From Terriglobia bacterium (GTDB taxonomy: Bacteria; Acidobacteriota; Terriglobia; Terriglobales; Acidobacteriaceae): 64,000 bases of DNA. Below the pieces are notes generated by a model. It had not been told where the DNA came from and ran no database searches. It saw only the letters and a list, made by a program, of their open reading frames with translations. The stretch spans positions 1 to 64,000 of the forward strand of contig JAJPJE010000049.1 of NCBI GenBank assembly GCA_021324365.1, read 5' to 3'. Position numbers and translations under genes: made by a program. How positions within the stretch are numbered: the stretch's first letter is position 1; every line of letters starts with the position of its first letter. This document shows, one piece after another, positions 26,199 to 34,244 of this stretch.

Positions 26199-28496
26199 TC
26201 AATCGCCCATCTGGCGGGCTGGTTGCCTACGGACCTCCCATTCGATTTCCGAAACTGGCTCCTTTCGATCGTACGAGTGCCCCGTGACCAGTCCGAGCAC
26301 GAACCAGCCCAGCACCAGCGCACCGGCAGCAAATACCGTGTCGCCGATCATGCGCATCCAGCGCAGGGTGTTCATGGGACCATGATGCAGAAATTCCGCC
26401 GAGCGCGCATACCAGGTTCCGTACTCGACGGACGCCCAAGCCTGCATCAGGCCGATCGGCAGCAGGCTTAGCAATACCATCAGGAGAAGCCCGCCGTTGA
26501 TCGCCCAGAAGGCAAATGCCAGCGGCTTATCTTTCCAGGCCGTGCCCGGCTTAAGCGCGCGCAAGCAGAACAGCATTAGGCCCAGTCCGAGCATACCGTA
26601 CACCCCAAATAGCGCGGTGTGACCGTGAACCGGAGTCGTGTTCAGTCCCTGCATGTAATAAAGCGCAACCGGCGGATTGATGAAGAAGCCGAACAGTCCC
26701 GCGCCCACGAAATTCCAGAACGCCACTGCAACAAAGAAGTAGATAGGCCACTTGTATGCCTTGATCCATGCCGCCTTCTCGTTGCCGCGAGCCAGACGGA
26801 TGTTCTCCCATGCTTCGAATCCGATTAACACGAGAGGAACAACTTCCAACGCGCTGAACACAGCTCCCAGCGCAAGCACCGAGTTGGGTGTCCCGGTGAA
26901 ATAGAGGTGATGGAAGGTTCCGATGATGCCTCCCGACAGGAACACCACCGTAGAGAACAAGACGGCACGGGTTGCGGTGCGGATGCCTAGCAGCCGCATG
27001 CGCGTGAAGAGGAATGCAATGACGACTGTAGCGAAGACTTCAAAGAAACCTTCTACCCACAGGTGGACCACCCACCAGCGCCAGTACTCGGCGGTGATGA
27101 GAGGGCTGCGTTGGCCGTACATAAGTCCGGCACCATAAAACAGCGGAATAGCGATGGCTGAGACGAGGAACAGCATGAGCAATGGCCGGCTCTCGTCACG
27201 CTTTGCCAGTGCAGGACGCAGGCCGCGCCACATCAGCCACAGCCAGAACAATAGTCCGACAAACAGCAAAATCTGCCAGAAGCGGCCAAGGTCGACGTAT
27301 TCATAACCCTGCGTGCCGAACCAGAACCAGAGATTCCCTAGCTTCTGCTCGATGCTCAGCCACTCTCCGGCAAGCGATCCGACGACAACAAGAATCAACG
27401 CCGCGAATAGTGCATTCACGCCGATCCGCTGGCCCTTTGGTTCCCGATCGCTGACCGCGGGCGCGATGTACAGTCCGGTTGCTAGCCACGATGTGGCAAT
27501 CCAGAAGATACCGATCTGCAGGTGCCATGTACGCGCCACCGAGTACGGCAGCCACTTCGCGAGTGGGATTCCGTAAAATCCATTCCCTTCCACGCCGTAA
27601 TGAGCAGCGATCGCTCCAAGCGCAACCTGCAGCACCCACAACGCAGCCACGACAAAGAAAAACTTCACAGTCGCTTTCTGTGATAGAGTCGGCCGCAGCC
27701 CAAGCAGAGGATCGCGCTCGGGGATGTCCTCGTGCTCGACGGGAGCGACCTTCTGCTGAGATCCGAAATACCAGGCCATTCCCCCGACCCCGGCTAACAG
27801 CAATACGAAGCTGATGACGCTCCACACAACCGCGGCCCCGGTCGGGCGATTGCCGACCAGTTCCTCATGTGGCCAGTTTTGCGTGTAGGTAACAGTTTGC
27901 CCCGGACGATTCGTGCTTGCCACCCACGACGTCCACCAGAAGAACGCCGTCATTTCGCGCGCTTTAGTGGGATCAGTCAGAGCGCCCTTCTGGATCGCAT
28001 ACTCGGACCGGCCATTACCAAATACGTCGCTGTAATACCCTACAAGTTTTTCGAATGCCTCGGCGCGGACTGGATCGACGACGATGCGGCCAGTTGCCGC
28101 GTCATACGTGTTCTGTCGCATCATTTCTTCTAAACGAGCTTGCAATCCGGCCCGGTTTTCAGCGCTTAATGCCTCGTAGTTTGCCGCTCCCTTCGCCTGC
28201 GCCCAACGATCGAGGATGTATGTCGCTTCGCGATGAAGGTAATCGGCCGTCCAGTCCGGAGCGACGTAAGCGCCGTGCCCCCAAATGGTTCCGACTTCCT
28301 GTCCACCAATTGACTGCCAAACGCCCTGGCCGAGATGAATGGACTCGCCATCCATCACTACCCTGCCGTCTGTTGTAACCACTTGCGATGGAGTTGGAGG
28401 TCCATTCTCTATTGCGTGATATCCCACTCCCCCGAGCACGCTGAACGAGACTACGAGTACCACGATCAGCGCGATCCACAGCTTTCTATATTCCAT
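26199..28496 (-). CDS. norZ: Quinol-dependent nitric oxide reductase (qNor)
   Basis: A 765-residue single-subunit NO reductase of the haem-copper superfamily that reduces 2 NO to N2O with electrons from quinol in the inner membrane. An N-terminal membrane helix and extended periplasmic domain (with WQSIGGQEVGTIWGHGAYVAPDWTADYLHREA-type sequence) precede the 12-helix NorB core containing WRWWVVHLWVEGFFEVFATV, GTFHHLYF and HTALFGVYGMLG. Absence of a separate NorC and presence of the N-terminal extension distinguish it from cNor. It starts 30 bp after the ric gene, so the two form an operon. Confidence 0.93.
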   Translation of the reverse strand: MEYRKLWIALIVVLVVSFSVLGGVGYHAIENGPPTPSQVVTTDGRVVMDGESIHLGQGVWQSIGGQEVGTIWGHGAYVAPDWTADYLHREATYILDRWAQAKGAANYEALSAENRAGLQARLEEMMRQNTYDAATGRIVVDPVRAEAFEKLVGYYSDVFGNGRSEYAIQKGALTDPTKAREMTAFFWWTSWVASTNRPGQTVTYTQNWPHEELVGNRPTGAAVVWSVISFVLLLAGVGGMAWYFGSQQKVAPVEHEDIPERDPLLGLRPTLSQKATVKFFFVVAALWVLQVALGAIAAHYGVEGNGFYGIPLAKWLPYSVARTWHLQIGIFWIATSWLATGLYIAPAVSDREPKGQRIGVNALFAALILVVVGSLAGEWLSIEQKLGNLWFWFGTQGYEYVDLGRFWQILLFVGLLFWLWLMWRGLRPALAKRDESRPLLMLFLVSAIAIPLFYGAGLMYGQRSPLITAEYWRWWVVHLWVEGFFEVFATVVIAFLFTRMRLLGIRTATRAVLFSTVVFLSGGIIGTFHHLYFTGTPNSVLALGAVFSALEVVPLVLIGFEAWENIRLARGNEKAAWIKAYKWPIYFFVAVAFWNFVGAGLFGFFINPPVALYYMQGLNTTPVHGHTALFGVYGMLGLGLMLFCLRALKPGTAWKDKPLAFAFWAINGGLLLMVLLSLLPIGLMQAWASVEYGTWYARSAEFLHHGPMNTLRWMRMIGDTVFAAGALVLGWFVLGLVTGHSYDRKEPVSEIEWEVRRQPARQMGD

Positions 28497-28526
28497 TTGT
28501 ATTTCTCCGGATGAAGGTTGTGTTAG

Positions 28527-29258
28527 CTAAACCGCAGGGCCCGAGTTCTCCAGCTCAATTGCTTTCGGAAACAGAATGTTGTTCTCCAGGTGAATGTGTT
28601 GATGAAGGTCAGTCTCGAACGCGCGAAGGGCGAGATAACACGTCTGGAACGTCGCGCACGCATCGGCAGGTGGGTTGTAGTTGTTGCTGTTCTCACGCAG
28701 AGAGCGCAGTGCCTCGCCGGCTGACGCGTGTTCCAGTTCCATCATGTGGACGGGATTCTGCACCGTACCAAACATCGGCCGCGGCTTGGGAGATCCCGCC
28801 AGCACCGCTCTTCCAAGCAGCACGATGTAGGGGAAGAGAATGTTTTCTTCTTTCATCAGGTGCGACGTGAGTTCTTCGCTCAGTCCCGCGAAGGTCTCCT
28901 GGATTCGAATAACCTCAGGATGATTGCCGCCATGCTTGGCGGCTACCTTCGCCAGCAACTGCTGGATGCGTACGGTCTCCTGACGCACATATAGGTGATG
29001 CGTCGCCTTGATGTGGTCAACAAGCTTGGCAAGCTCGCTGCTCGACCAGTCGTGTGCGCCCGCCTGGCGATCCTCTTCTGCAGTTGCTTCGGTGGAGATG
29101 GCGTCTAGAACTTCGTCGATCGCCAGACCTTTATCGGCACACGCCGCGCTGAGAGAATTACTGCCGCCGCAGCAATAATCAATGCCAAACTTCTCGAAAA
29201 CCCTGGTTGCCTGCGGGATCTCGATCGCAAGCTCGCGAACTGTCTTTTCTGTGTTCAT
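28527..29258 (-). CDS. ric: Iron-sulfur cluster repair di-iron protein (Ric/YtfE/ScdA)
   Basis: A 243-residue cytoplasmic protein. The N-terminal DUF542 module has FEKFGIDYCCGG (residues 22-33). A hemerythrin-like four-helix domain follows, with iron-ligand motifs DHIKATHHLY, HLMKEENILFP, ELEHASAGE and HQHIHLENNILFP. The family repairs Fe-S clusters damaged by NO and oxidants and can handle NO at its di-iron site. It is cotranscribed with norZ, preceded by a Crp/Fnr-type box and a second palindrome. Confidence 0.93.
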   Translation of the reverse strand: MNTEKTVRELAIEIPQATRVFEKFGIDYCCGGSNSLSAACADKGLAIDEVLDAISTEATAEEDRQAGAHDWSSSELAKLVDHIKATHHLYVRQETVRIQQLLAKVAAKHGGNHPEVIRIQETFAGLSEELTSHLMKEENILFPYIVLLGRAVLAGSPKPRPMFGTVQNPVHMMELEHASAGEALRSLRENSNNYNPPADACATFQTCYLALRAFETDLHQHIHLENNILFPKAIELENSGPAV

Positions 29259-29278
29259 ACCCGTGACTCCTCCATGAC

Positions 29279-29295
29279 GCTCACGTTACGTGAGC
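29279..29295. promoter_or_regulatory. 17-bp palindrome between Crp/Fnr box and ric
   Basis: GCTCACGT-t-ACGTGAGC, eight-base arms around one central base, 20 bases from the ric start codon. It covers the predicted -10 and start of transcription. It could be a repressor operator or a leader hairpin. Confidence 0.5.
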
Positions 29296-29310
29296 CATCT
29301 GGCCGTGCCG

Positions 29311-29324
29311 ATGACTTTTGTCAC
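29311..29324 (-). promoter_or_regulatory. Crp/Fnr-type box 2 (ric-norZ)
   Basis: On the minus strand GTGAC-aaaa-GTCAT, centred 59.5 bases from the ric start. TAACGT (rc of 29283-29288) is centred 32 bases downstream, where a class II activator promoter would have its -10. Confidence 0.65.
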
Positions 29325-29350
29325 GAAGATGGGATTAAAGGGGCGTCAGC

Positions 29351-30055
29351 CTACTGTGCGCCGTCGAGTTCCGATCGCAACGACTGAGAGTCGAGGATAC
29401 GGACGATCTTGCCGTCCATTTCGATCAGCCCCTCGGCTTGCAGGCGGCTGAGGTTACGCGAAACGAGTTCTCGTACCGTTCCGATGTGAGCGGCCAGTTC
29501 CTGATTGCTGGCGGGCAACACAAGTTCCGGAAGCGCGTTCTTGTCTTTGGAGTCGTGCGCATGGCGCAATAAGTAAGCGATCAAGCGGGATCGCACAGTT
29601 GTAAACGACAGTTCTTCAATGATCCCGACCAGACGCCGCAAGCGTGCGCCCACAACCTTTAAGACCTTCAGAGCTACCTTGGGATGAACCAGACAGAGCG
29701 CGTGGAAATCCTGTTTGCTGATGAAGAGGAGCCGACAGGAGTCGACGGCGGCGGTGGATGCCGGATAGTTGCCGCCATCAAATACCGGCAATTCTGCGAT
29801 AGAACTGCCCGGACCGTCGATGGAAAGCACCTGTTCCCGGCCGGAAGGCGAACTCTTAAAGATCCTCAAGCGCCCGGTCTCGATCACGAAAAGCCCGGCG
29901 CACGGCTCGCCTTCAGAAAAGATCAACTCTCCCGGCTGGAACTCGCGAGCCACGGCGCGCTCCGCCAGGAATTGCAACTCTGCCGGGGTCAACTCGGCAA
30001 AAATGGGAACACGCTTCAGTATTTCCAGCTGACTCGCTGGTGTTTCGCTGCGCAT
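29351..30055 (-). CDS. Crp/Fnr family transcriptional regulator
   Basis: A 234-residue regulator with an N-terminal cyclic-nucleotide-binding-like sensor domain (about residues 15-125), dimer helix (about 126-160) and C-terminal winged helix. The recognition helix TVRELVSR (193-200) combines CRP-like Arg195/Glu196/Arg200 with FNR-like Ser199. It has no N-terminal four-Cys cluster, so it is not an FNR-type Fe-S sensor; its three cysteines (52, 107, 121) are scattered. It lies 46 bp after ywiC in the same orientation and probably shares its promoter. NO or redox sensing is inferred from the ric-norZ neighbourhood. Confidence 0.9.
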   Translation of the reverse strand: MRSETPASQLEILKRVPIFAELTPAELQFLAERAVAREFQPGELIFSEGEPCAGLFVIETGRLRIFKSSPSGREQVLSIDGPGSSIAELPVFDGGNYPASTAAVDSCRLLFISKQDFHALCLVHPKVALKVLKVVGARLRRLVGIIEELSFTTVRSRLIAYLLRHAHDSKDKNALPELVLPASNQELAAHIGTVRELVSRNLSRLQAEGLIEMDGKIVRILDSQSLRSELDGAQ

Positions 30056-30101
30056 GCCGGTTATTGTAACCGCGAGCTGACTTTCTCACCGCGGTTGGGC
30101 G

Positions 30102-30956
30102 TTAGTGATTCCAGTAAGCAGCGCTCAGCAGTACGGCGAATACGACTGCGTTCGCCAACTCAGTCCATCCTAACCGATGAATGTTCAGCGGCCCCGGCCG
30201 CCTTACGAACAATGCGAAACCACGAATCAGGAGCGGCGCGAAGGCAACCATCGCAAACCACGGCAGGAATCCGCAGTAGCAGCCTGCTGCGAGCAGTGCG
30301 AGCAGAAAAACTTGCCCAAACAGCAGCGCATCACCTTTGTAAAGGACTTGGAACAACTCAGTTTCTCGAGACGTGTGGATTCGCGTCTGGACGTAATGCA
30401 CCTGATTGGCCGCGAAGGCAAAATTCAGCAGCCAGATGGAAATCGCGACCGCTTCCCAGCGTCCATTTGCGACAATAAATGCTGCTGCTGAGGTCGACGT
30501 CAATCCGATTGTGCCGATGAGCTGCGCCGGCATGCGGCCCTTCCGCCCGAGCCGCTTTACGAGCGCTTGAACTCCAAACGCGGCCACTGCTAGACATCCA
30601 ATCGGAAGCAGCGGCAGATTGCGTCCATTCCAGAAGACGCCGACCAGGCAGAGCACGGCAATGCTGCCTAAAGCGAGGACCGCAATGAGCAGATCTTGTC
30701 TCTCCTGCGTGGTGCGCGCTTTCATAACTGTCGTTCCGAGGAGCGCCTCGACTGGAGTTCTCATCCAGAACAAGGCAACGGCAGCGAGTGTCAACGACAA
30801 AAAGGGCGCCAAGTTGTCCGCCGAACGCAGACCGACGGCTCCGCCAATAGCAAGCGGCACCAGAAGCATTCCCCAGGCACCGTGTTCACGGGGAACAACC
30901 AATGATCGCAGCCTTGCGCGTTCTGCTGTTCGCAGATTGCTCACCATCTCAGCCAT
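30102..30956 (-). CDS. YwiC-like membrane protein
   Basis: A 284-residue protein with about eight membrane segments and the family N-terminal motif VVPREHGAWGMLLVPLAIG. The function is unknown. In Bacillus subtilis ywiC lies beside fnr in the nitrate-respiration region. Here it precedes a Crp/Fnr regulator gene by 46 bp and is itself preceded by a Crp/Fnr-type box, so the association with anaerobic nitrogen-oxide respiration recurs. Confidence 0.85.
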   Translation of the reverse strand: MAEMVSNLRTAERARLRSLVVPREHGAWGMLLVPLAIGGAVGLRSADNLAPFLSLTLAAVALFWMRTPVEALLGTTVMKARTTQERQDLLIAVLALGSIAVLCLVGVFWNGRNLPLLPIGCLAVAAFGVQALVKRLGRKGRMPAQLIGTIGLTSTSAAAFIVANGRWEAVAISIWLLNFAFAANQVHYVQTRIHTSRETELFQVLYKGDALLFGQVFLLALLAAGCYCGFLPWFAMVAFAPLLIRGFALFVRRPGPLNIHRLGWTELANAVVFAVLLSAAYWNH

Positions 30957-31008
30957 ACGATCCTCCTGATTTCAAGTCCTACGCTAATGCAGGATTGATC
31001 CCTGAACG

Positions 31009-31022
31009 ATGACCTTTGTCAC
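31009..31022 (-). promoter_or_regulatory. Crp/Fnr-type box 3 (ywiC-crp)
   Basis: On the minus strand GTGAC-aaag-GTCAT, centred 59.5 bases from the ywiC start, the same distance as box 2 to ric. TAGCGT (rc of 30981-30986) is centred 32 bases downstream, as in box 2. Confidence 0.65.
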
Positions 31023-31073
31023 ACTGAATCCGCCGGTTCAGAACGCACGGCGGAACGTCGAGGAGGATCGTTG

Positions 31074-32291
31074 CTAAACCTTGGCTACTACCTTCGGCTC
31101 ATAAACGCAGAACGGTTCTTCCGACATCATGTTTCCTGTTGCAGCGTAGGCACGTGCGCGGCATCCCATGCATACGTTGCGGAACTCGCAGCAGCCGCAC
31201 TTCCCCTCCAGGGGATCGTGCCGCAGTTGCCCAAATGCTGGCGAGTTCGTCCAAATATCTGCGAAGGAAAGTTTTCGTAGATCTCCCGCGAGAACCGGCA
31301 GATATCCGCAAGGGTAGATTTCACCTTCGTGCGAGATGAAGCAAACACCTGTTCCCGCCAAACAGCCCTTCGTCATGGCATTCATGCCGTCAGGATGTCC
31401 GCCGGGATGACCTGCGGGGTGGCCGGTGTGGTTGCCCTTTGGCTTGAAGATGATTGCGTCTGACCCGGGCATAGCCATGTCGGTGGGGCCAATGGCGGGA
31501 CCATGCGTAATAGCGCGATAGTCGCCACCGGCCGTGGCTGCCGCTTCTTTGCGCTCTTGCGCGCGACGCTGCCGTACGACGCGGAAATAGTGCGGCGCAC
31601 AAGTGGCCTTCAATTCAATGTCGCCATCTTTCGAACGATCGTAAAACCAATTGAGCATGCGCTCGTATTCGTCCGGGGGAACCATCTGCTCGTTTGCGAT
31701 ATCGACTCCGCACCCGACTGGCACCAGCAGAAAAGTGTGCAGGGCGTCCGCACCCAGCGATCGCGCCAGTTCCAGGATCGCCGGCAACTGATGGGCGTTG
31801 TGACGTGCAATCGTGGTATTGATCTGCACTGACATGCCCAGCTCCTGCAGATTTCGCATACCGTAAATTGCGGCTTCGAATGCGCCCGGAATTCCGCGGA
31901 AAGTGTCATGCGTAAGGGCATCGGCGCCATCCAGGCTGATGGAAACTCGTTTCACTCCGGATTCGACAATCTTCTTTGCAACCGGTTTCGTGACCTGTGT
32001 GCCGTTTGTCGCCAGTGCCACGCGCAAACCGCGCTGGGTCGCAAAGTTTGCGAGATCGAAGATGTCGTGGCGGTACAAAGGCTCGCCACCGCTAAGCACA
32101 AGGATGGGGTTTCCGAAGTCGGCGATCTGCTTGATGATATCGAGCGCGCGCCCGGTGGGAAGATCGGTGGGAGAACTCAACTCGGTCGCGGTTGCGCGGC
32201 AATGAATGCATCGCAAGTTGCAGCCCTTGGTTACCTCCCAGAAAATGAGCCTCGGTTTGAATTCCTGCACTGGATGAGAGTTGGGTTCCAT
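31074..32291 (-). CDS. Radical SAM/SPASM protein, AhbD/NirJ-like
   Basis: A 405-residue radical SAM enzyme. The 4Fe-4S SAM-cluster motif is CNLRCIHC in FWEVTKGCNLRCIHCRATA, followed by VLSGGEPLYR and SISLDGADALTHDTFRG. The C-terminal SPASM region holds CLAGTGVCFIS, YPCGY and CGCCEFRNVCMGCRARAY. The closest recalled relatives are AhbD (haem synthase of the sirohaem route) and NirJ (haem d1). A His/Gly/Pro repeat (31384-31442) is inserted before the SPASM domain. The frame is open from 32354; the ATG at 32291 has GGAGG at proper spacing. Context suggests tetrapyrrole chemistry for respiration, but the substrate is not shown. Confidence 0.85.
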   Translation of the reverse strand: MEPNSHPVQEFKPRLIFWEVTKGCNLRCIHCRATATELSSPTDLPTGRALDIIKQIADFGNPILVLSGGEPLYRHDIFDLANFATQRGLRVALATNGTQVTKPVAKKIVESGVKRVSISLDGADALTHDTFRGIPGAFEAAIYGMRNLQELGMSVQINTTIARHNAHQLPAILELARSLGADALHTFLLVPVGCGVDIANEQMVPPDEYERMLNWFYDRSKDGDIELKATCAPHYFRVVRQRRAQERKEAAATAGGDYRAITHGPAIGPTDMAMPGSDAIIFKPKGNHTGHPAGHPGGHPDGMNAMTKGCLAGTGVCFISHEGEIYPCGYLPVLAGDLRKLSFADIWTNSPAFGQLRHDPLEGKCGCCEFRNVCMGCRARAYAATGNMMSEEPFCVYEPKVVAKV

Positions 32292-32365
32292 CCTCATTCC
32301 TCCGGTTCGCCCCCTTGGGGCATTCCGCCTGTGCCTAAGACTAGAAAAGCGCAACCCGAGCGGCT

Positions 32366-32379
32366 GTGATGCAGATCAC
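32366..32379 (-). promoter_or_regulatory. Crp/Fnr-type box 4 (radical SAM gene)
   Basis: Perfect palindrome GTGAT-gcag-ATCAC centred 81.5 bases upstream of the radical SAM start at 32291. Confidence 0.6.
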
Positions 32380-32446
32380 CTCCACTTATGAGATCGCTCA
32401 CCAGGGCATGTGCCTGACGGGGATCAATATAGGCGACCAATGAAAA

Positions 32447-32470
32447 AGGGGCGGGATCTTGCCCGCCCCT
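32447..32470 (-). terminator. Rho-independent terminator of the seven-haem cytochrome gene
   Basis: Perfect nine-base stem AGGGGCGGG / CCCGCCCCT with a six-base loop, followed on the minus strand by TTTTTCATT, 20 bases past the stop codon. Confidence 0.85.
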
Positions 32471-32489
32471 GGCAAGTTACCCGAGAAGC

Positions 32490-34016
32490 TTACGGTCCTA
32501 CGCCTCCGGTGTGACAGTCCGCGCAGTTCACCGCCGTCAGGTCGCCAATGTCGACAGGATGCTGGAAACTCACGCCTTGCGCTGTCTGCATAAGCGGCTT
32601 TCCGCTCTCCACCTGTGACTGCACAGTGTGGCAGGTATCGCAATCCTTCTTCAGCACTTTTCCGTCAGCGCTGACGTGATTGCCATCGTGGCAACGGAAA
32701 CATCCGGGGAAATAGAAGTGGCCGATATTGTTGGGATGGACACGCCAGTCCACTTTCATTTCTGGGAAAATGCTGTTCTGGAAAATACGTTGTACTTCAG
32801 CAACTGCCTGCCTGATCTGCGGCTGTTTCGACGAATACACGTCAGGATACTTACTTTGGTAGAACGCGTTCAGGTCCTTATCGATTGCCTTCACGGCCTC
32901 GTCGGTGGTTTTGTAATCTGCCGAAAGCACGGTAACCGCCTGCTGCTTGATGAAGGGCAGTGTCGGATCGATACGCGTCGCCAGCAGTGCCTCGTCCACC
33001 GATGCATCCGGAGCCTTATAGATGTGCGTTGGCCGGTTGTGGCAGTCAATACAATCCATGCGGCGCTTCGCATCCTTCTGTACCTGCTCCGCCGTGAGGG
33101 CATCTTTCACCTGGTACACCGTGATGTGTCCCCGCGAATCTTCCGATTGCACCCACGGGATCACTTGTCGTTGCTGATCGGTGGCAATGTAGGTGATCTT
33201 ATTGGCAATATTCATGTGCCAGTGAATTCCAGAAGGAAGTCCGGTGTTGGGATCGCCGCCACCAGTCTTTACCAGCATGCGGATCTGTCGTGGGGTGTTC
33301 TTCTCATCCGTGCCGAAATGTGTGAACACGCGCAATTGATCGCCGTGGAATTTGTTTGGCCAATGACACTGTTCGCAAGTTTCAGGAGCTGGGCGCAAGT
33401 TGGCTACCGGCGTCGGAATCGGCTTAGGATACTTGTGGAAGATAACCGAATAAACCTGGTAGGCGCCCGAGAGCTTCGACTTTACGTACCAGCCCGCTCC
33501 GGCTCCCACGTGACAGTCTACGCAAGCAACGCGTGCATGCGGTGACTGCAAGTATGCGGTGTACTCCGGCTTCATCACCGTATGGCAGAGCTGCCCGCAA
33601 AACTGAACTGAGTCGGTGAATTCATATGCCCGGTAGCTGCCCGCTGCGCTTAACGCTACAAAAACGATAATGAAGGCGGAAACCGAGGCGACAGTGCGCC
33701 GTTGCCTGGTATCGTTCAAATCGATGCGGGGAAACCGGGGGACCTGCGAAGGCGCTTGCGTGTGCCGCCGGTGTCGCTCGATCAGCATGCCGACAGGAAT
33801 TAAGATCAAGCCAAAGACCATGATTCCCGGCATGATCATGTAGCCGAAGATGCCGATATACGGGTTCGGCCGCGTCGACAGGTAATCGATGAACACCAGG
33901 AAAGCAATATTGGCGGCGCCGACGACGGCAATGACGGCGCCCACCAGGCTGATGAGATTACGAATCAGCCCGGGAATTTTCTCCTCGCCTGATTCTCCAT
34001 TTTGCTCGACAGTCAT
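32490..34016 (-). CDS. Seven-haem NapC/NirT-type membrane cytochrome c
   Basis: A 508-residue protein with three membrane segments (about residues 20-46, 53-80, 108-128), then a periplasmic multihaem domain. The first haem motif is CGQLCH (CX3CH, residue 140 onward), followed by HTVMKPEY as in NapC/NrfH-type quinol oxidases. Six CX2CH sites follow: CVDCH, CEQCH, CIDCH, CFRCH, CDTCH, CADCH. It probably takes electrons from quinol to a periplasmic acceptor or acts as a reductase itself. The ATG at 34016 is chosen because GAGGAGGAG lies just upstream; an open frame extends to 34046. A Crp/Fnr-type box lies upstream. Confidence 0.88.
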   Translation of the reverse strand: MTVEQNGESGEEKIPGLIRNLISLVGAVIAVVGAANIAFLVFIDYLSTRPNPYIGIFGYMIMPGIMVFGLILIPVGMLIERHRRHTQAPSQVPRFPRIDLNDTRQRRTVASVSAFIIVFVALSAAGSYRAYEFTDSVQFCGQLCHTVMKPEYTAYLQSPHARVACVDCHVGAGAGWYVKSKLSGAYQVYSVIFHKYPKPIPTPVANLRPAPETCEQCHWPNKFHGDQLRVFTHFGTDEKNTPRQIRMLVKTGGGDPNTGLPSGIHWHMNIANKITYIATDQQRQVIPWVQSEDSRGHITVYQVKDALTAEQVQKDAKRRMDCIDCHNRPTHIYKAPDASVDEALLATRIDPTLPFIKQQAVTVLSADYKTTDEAVKAIDKDLNAFYQSKYPDVYSSKQPQIRQAVAEVQRIFQNSIFPEMKVDWRVHPNNIGHFYFPGCFRCHDGNHVSADGKVLKKDCDTCHTVQSQVESGKPLMQTAQGVSFQHPVDIGDLTAVNCADCHTGGVGP

Positions 34017-34145
34017 TCGCGATGTTCTCCTCCTCGCGATGAACAACTTTCAGGGCTCACTTGAACTCGGCTGCAGGGATTTTAATCCAACGCCGTGTGA
34101 TTCTTAACCCATTAGGAAAGTAGCACGATCACCGCACTAGACCAC

Positions 34146-34159
34146 GTGATGGCGATCAC
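34146..34159. promoter_or_regulatory. Crp/Fnr-type box 5 (seven-haem cytochrome / methyltransferase gap)
   Basis: Perfect palindrome GTGAT-ggcg-ATCAC in a divergent gap. TACTTT (rc of 34117-34122) is centred 33 bases away towards the cytochrome gene, whose start is 136 bases from the box. The divergent methyltransferase starts 92 bases away on the other side. Confidence 0.55.
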
Positions 34160-34244
34160 AGGCCAGTTGTGTTTCTGAGCAGCCGCTTTTCCTCCCAACC
34201 CTCTTCGCCAGGTTTACATCTTTGCAAACGGTCTCCCGGGAAAA

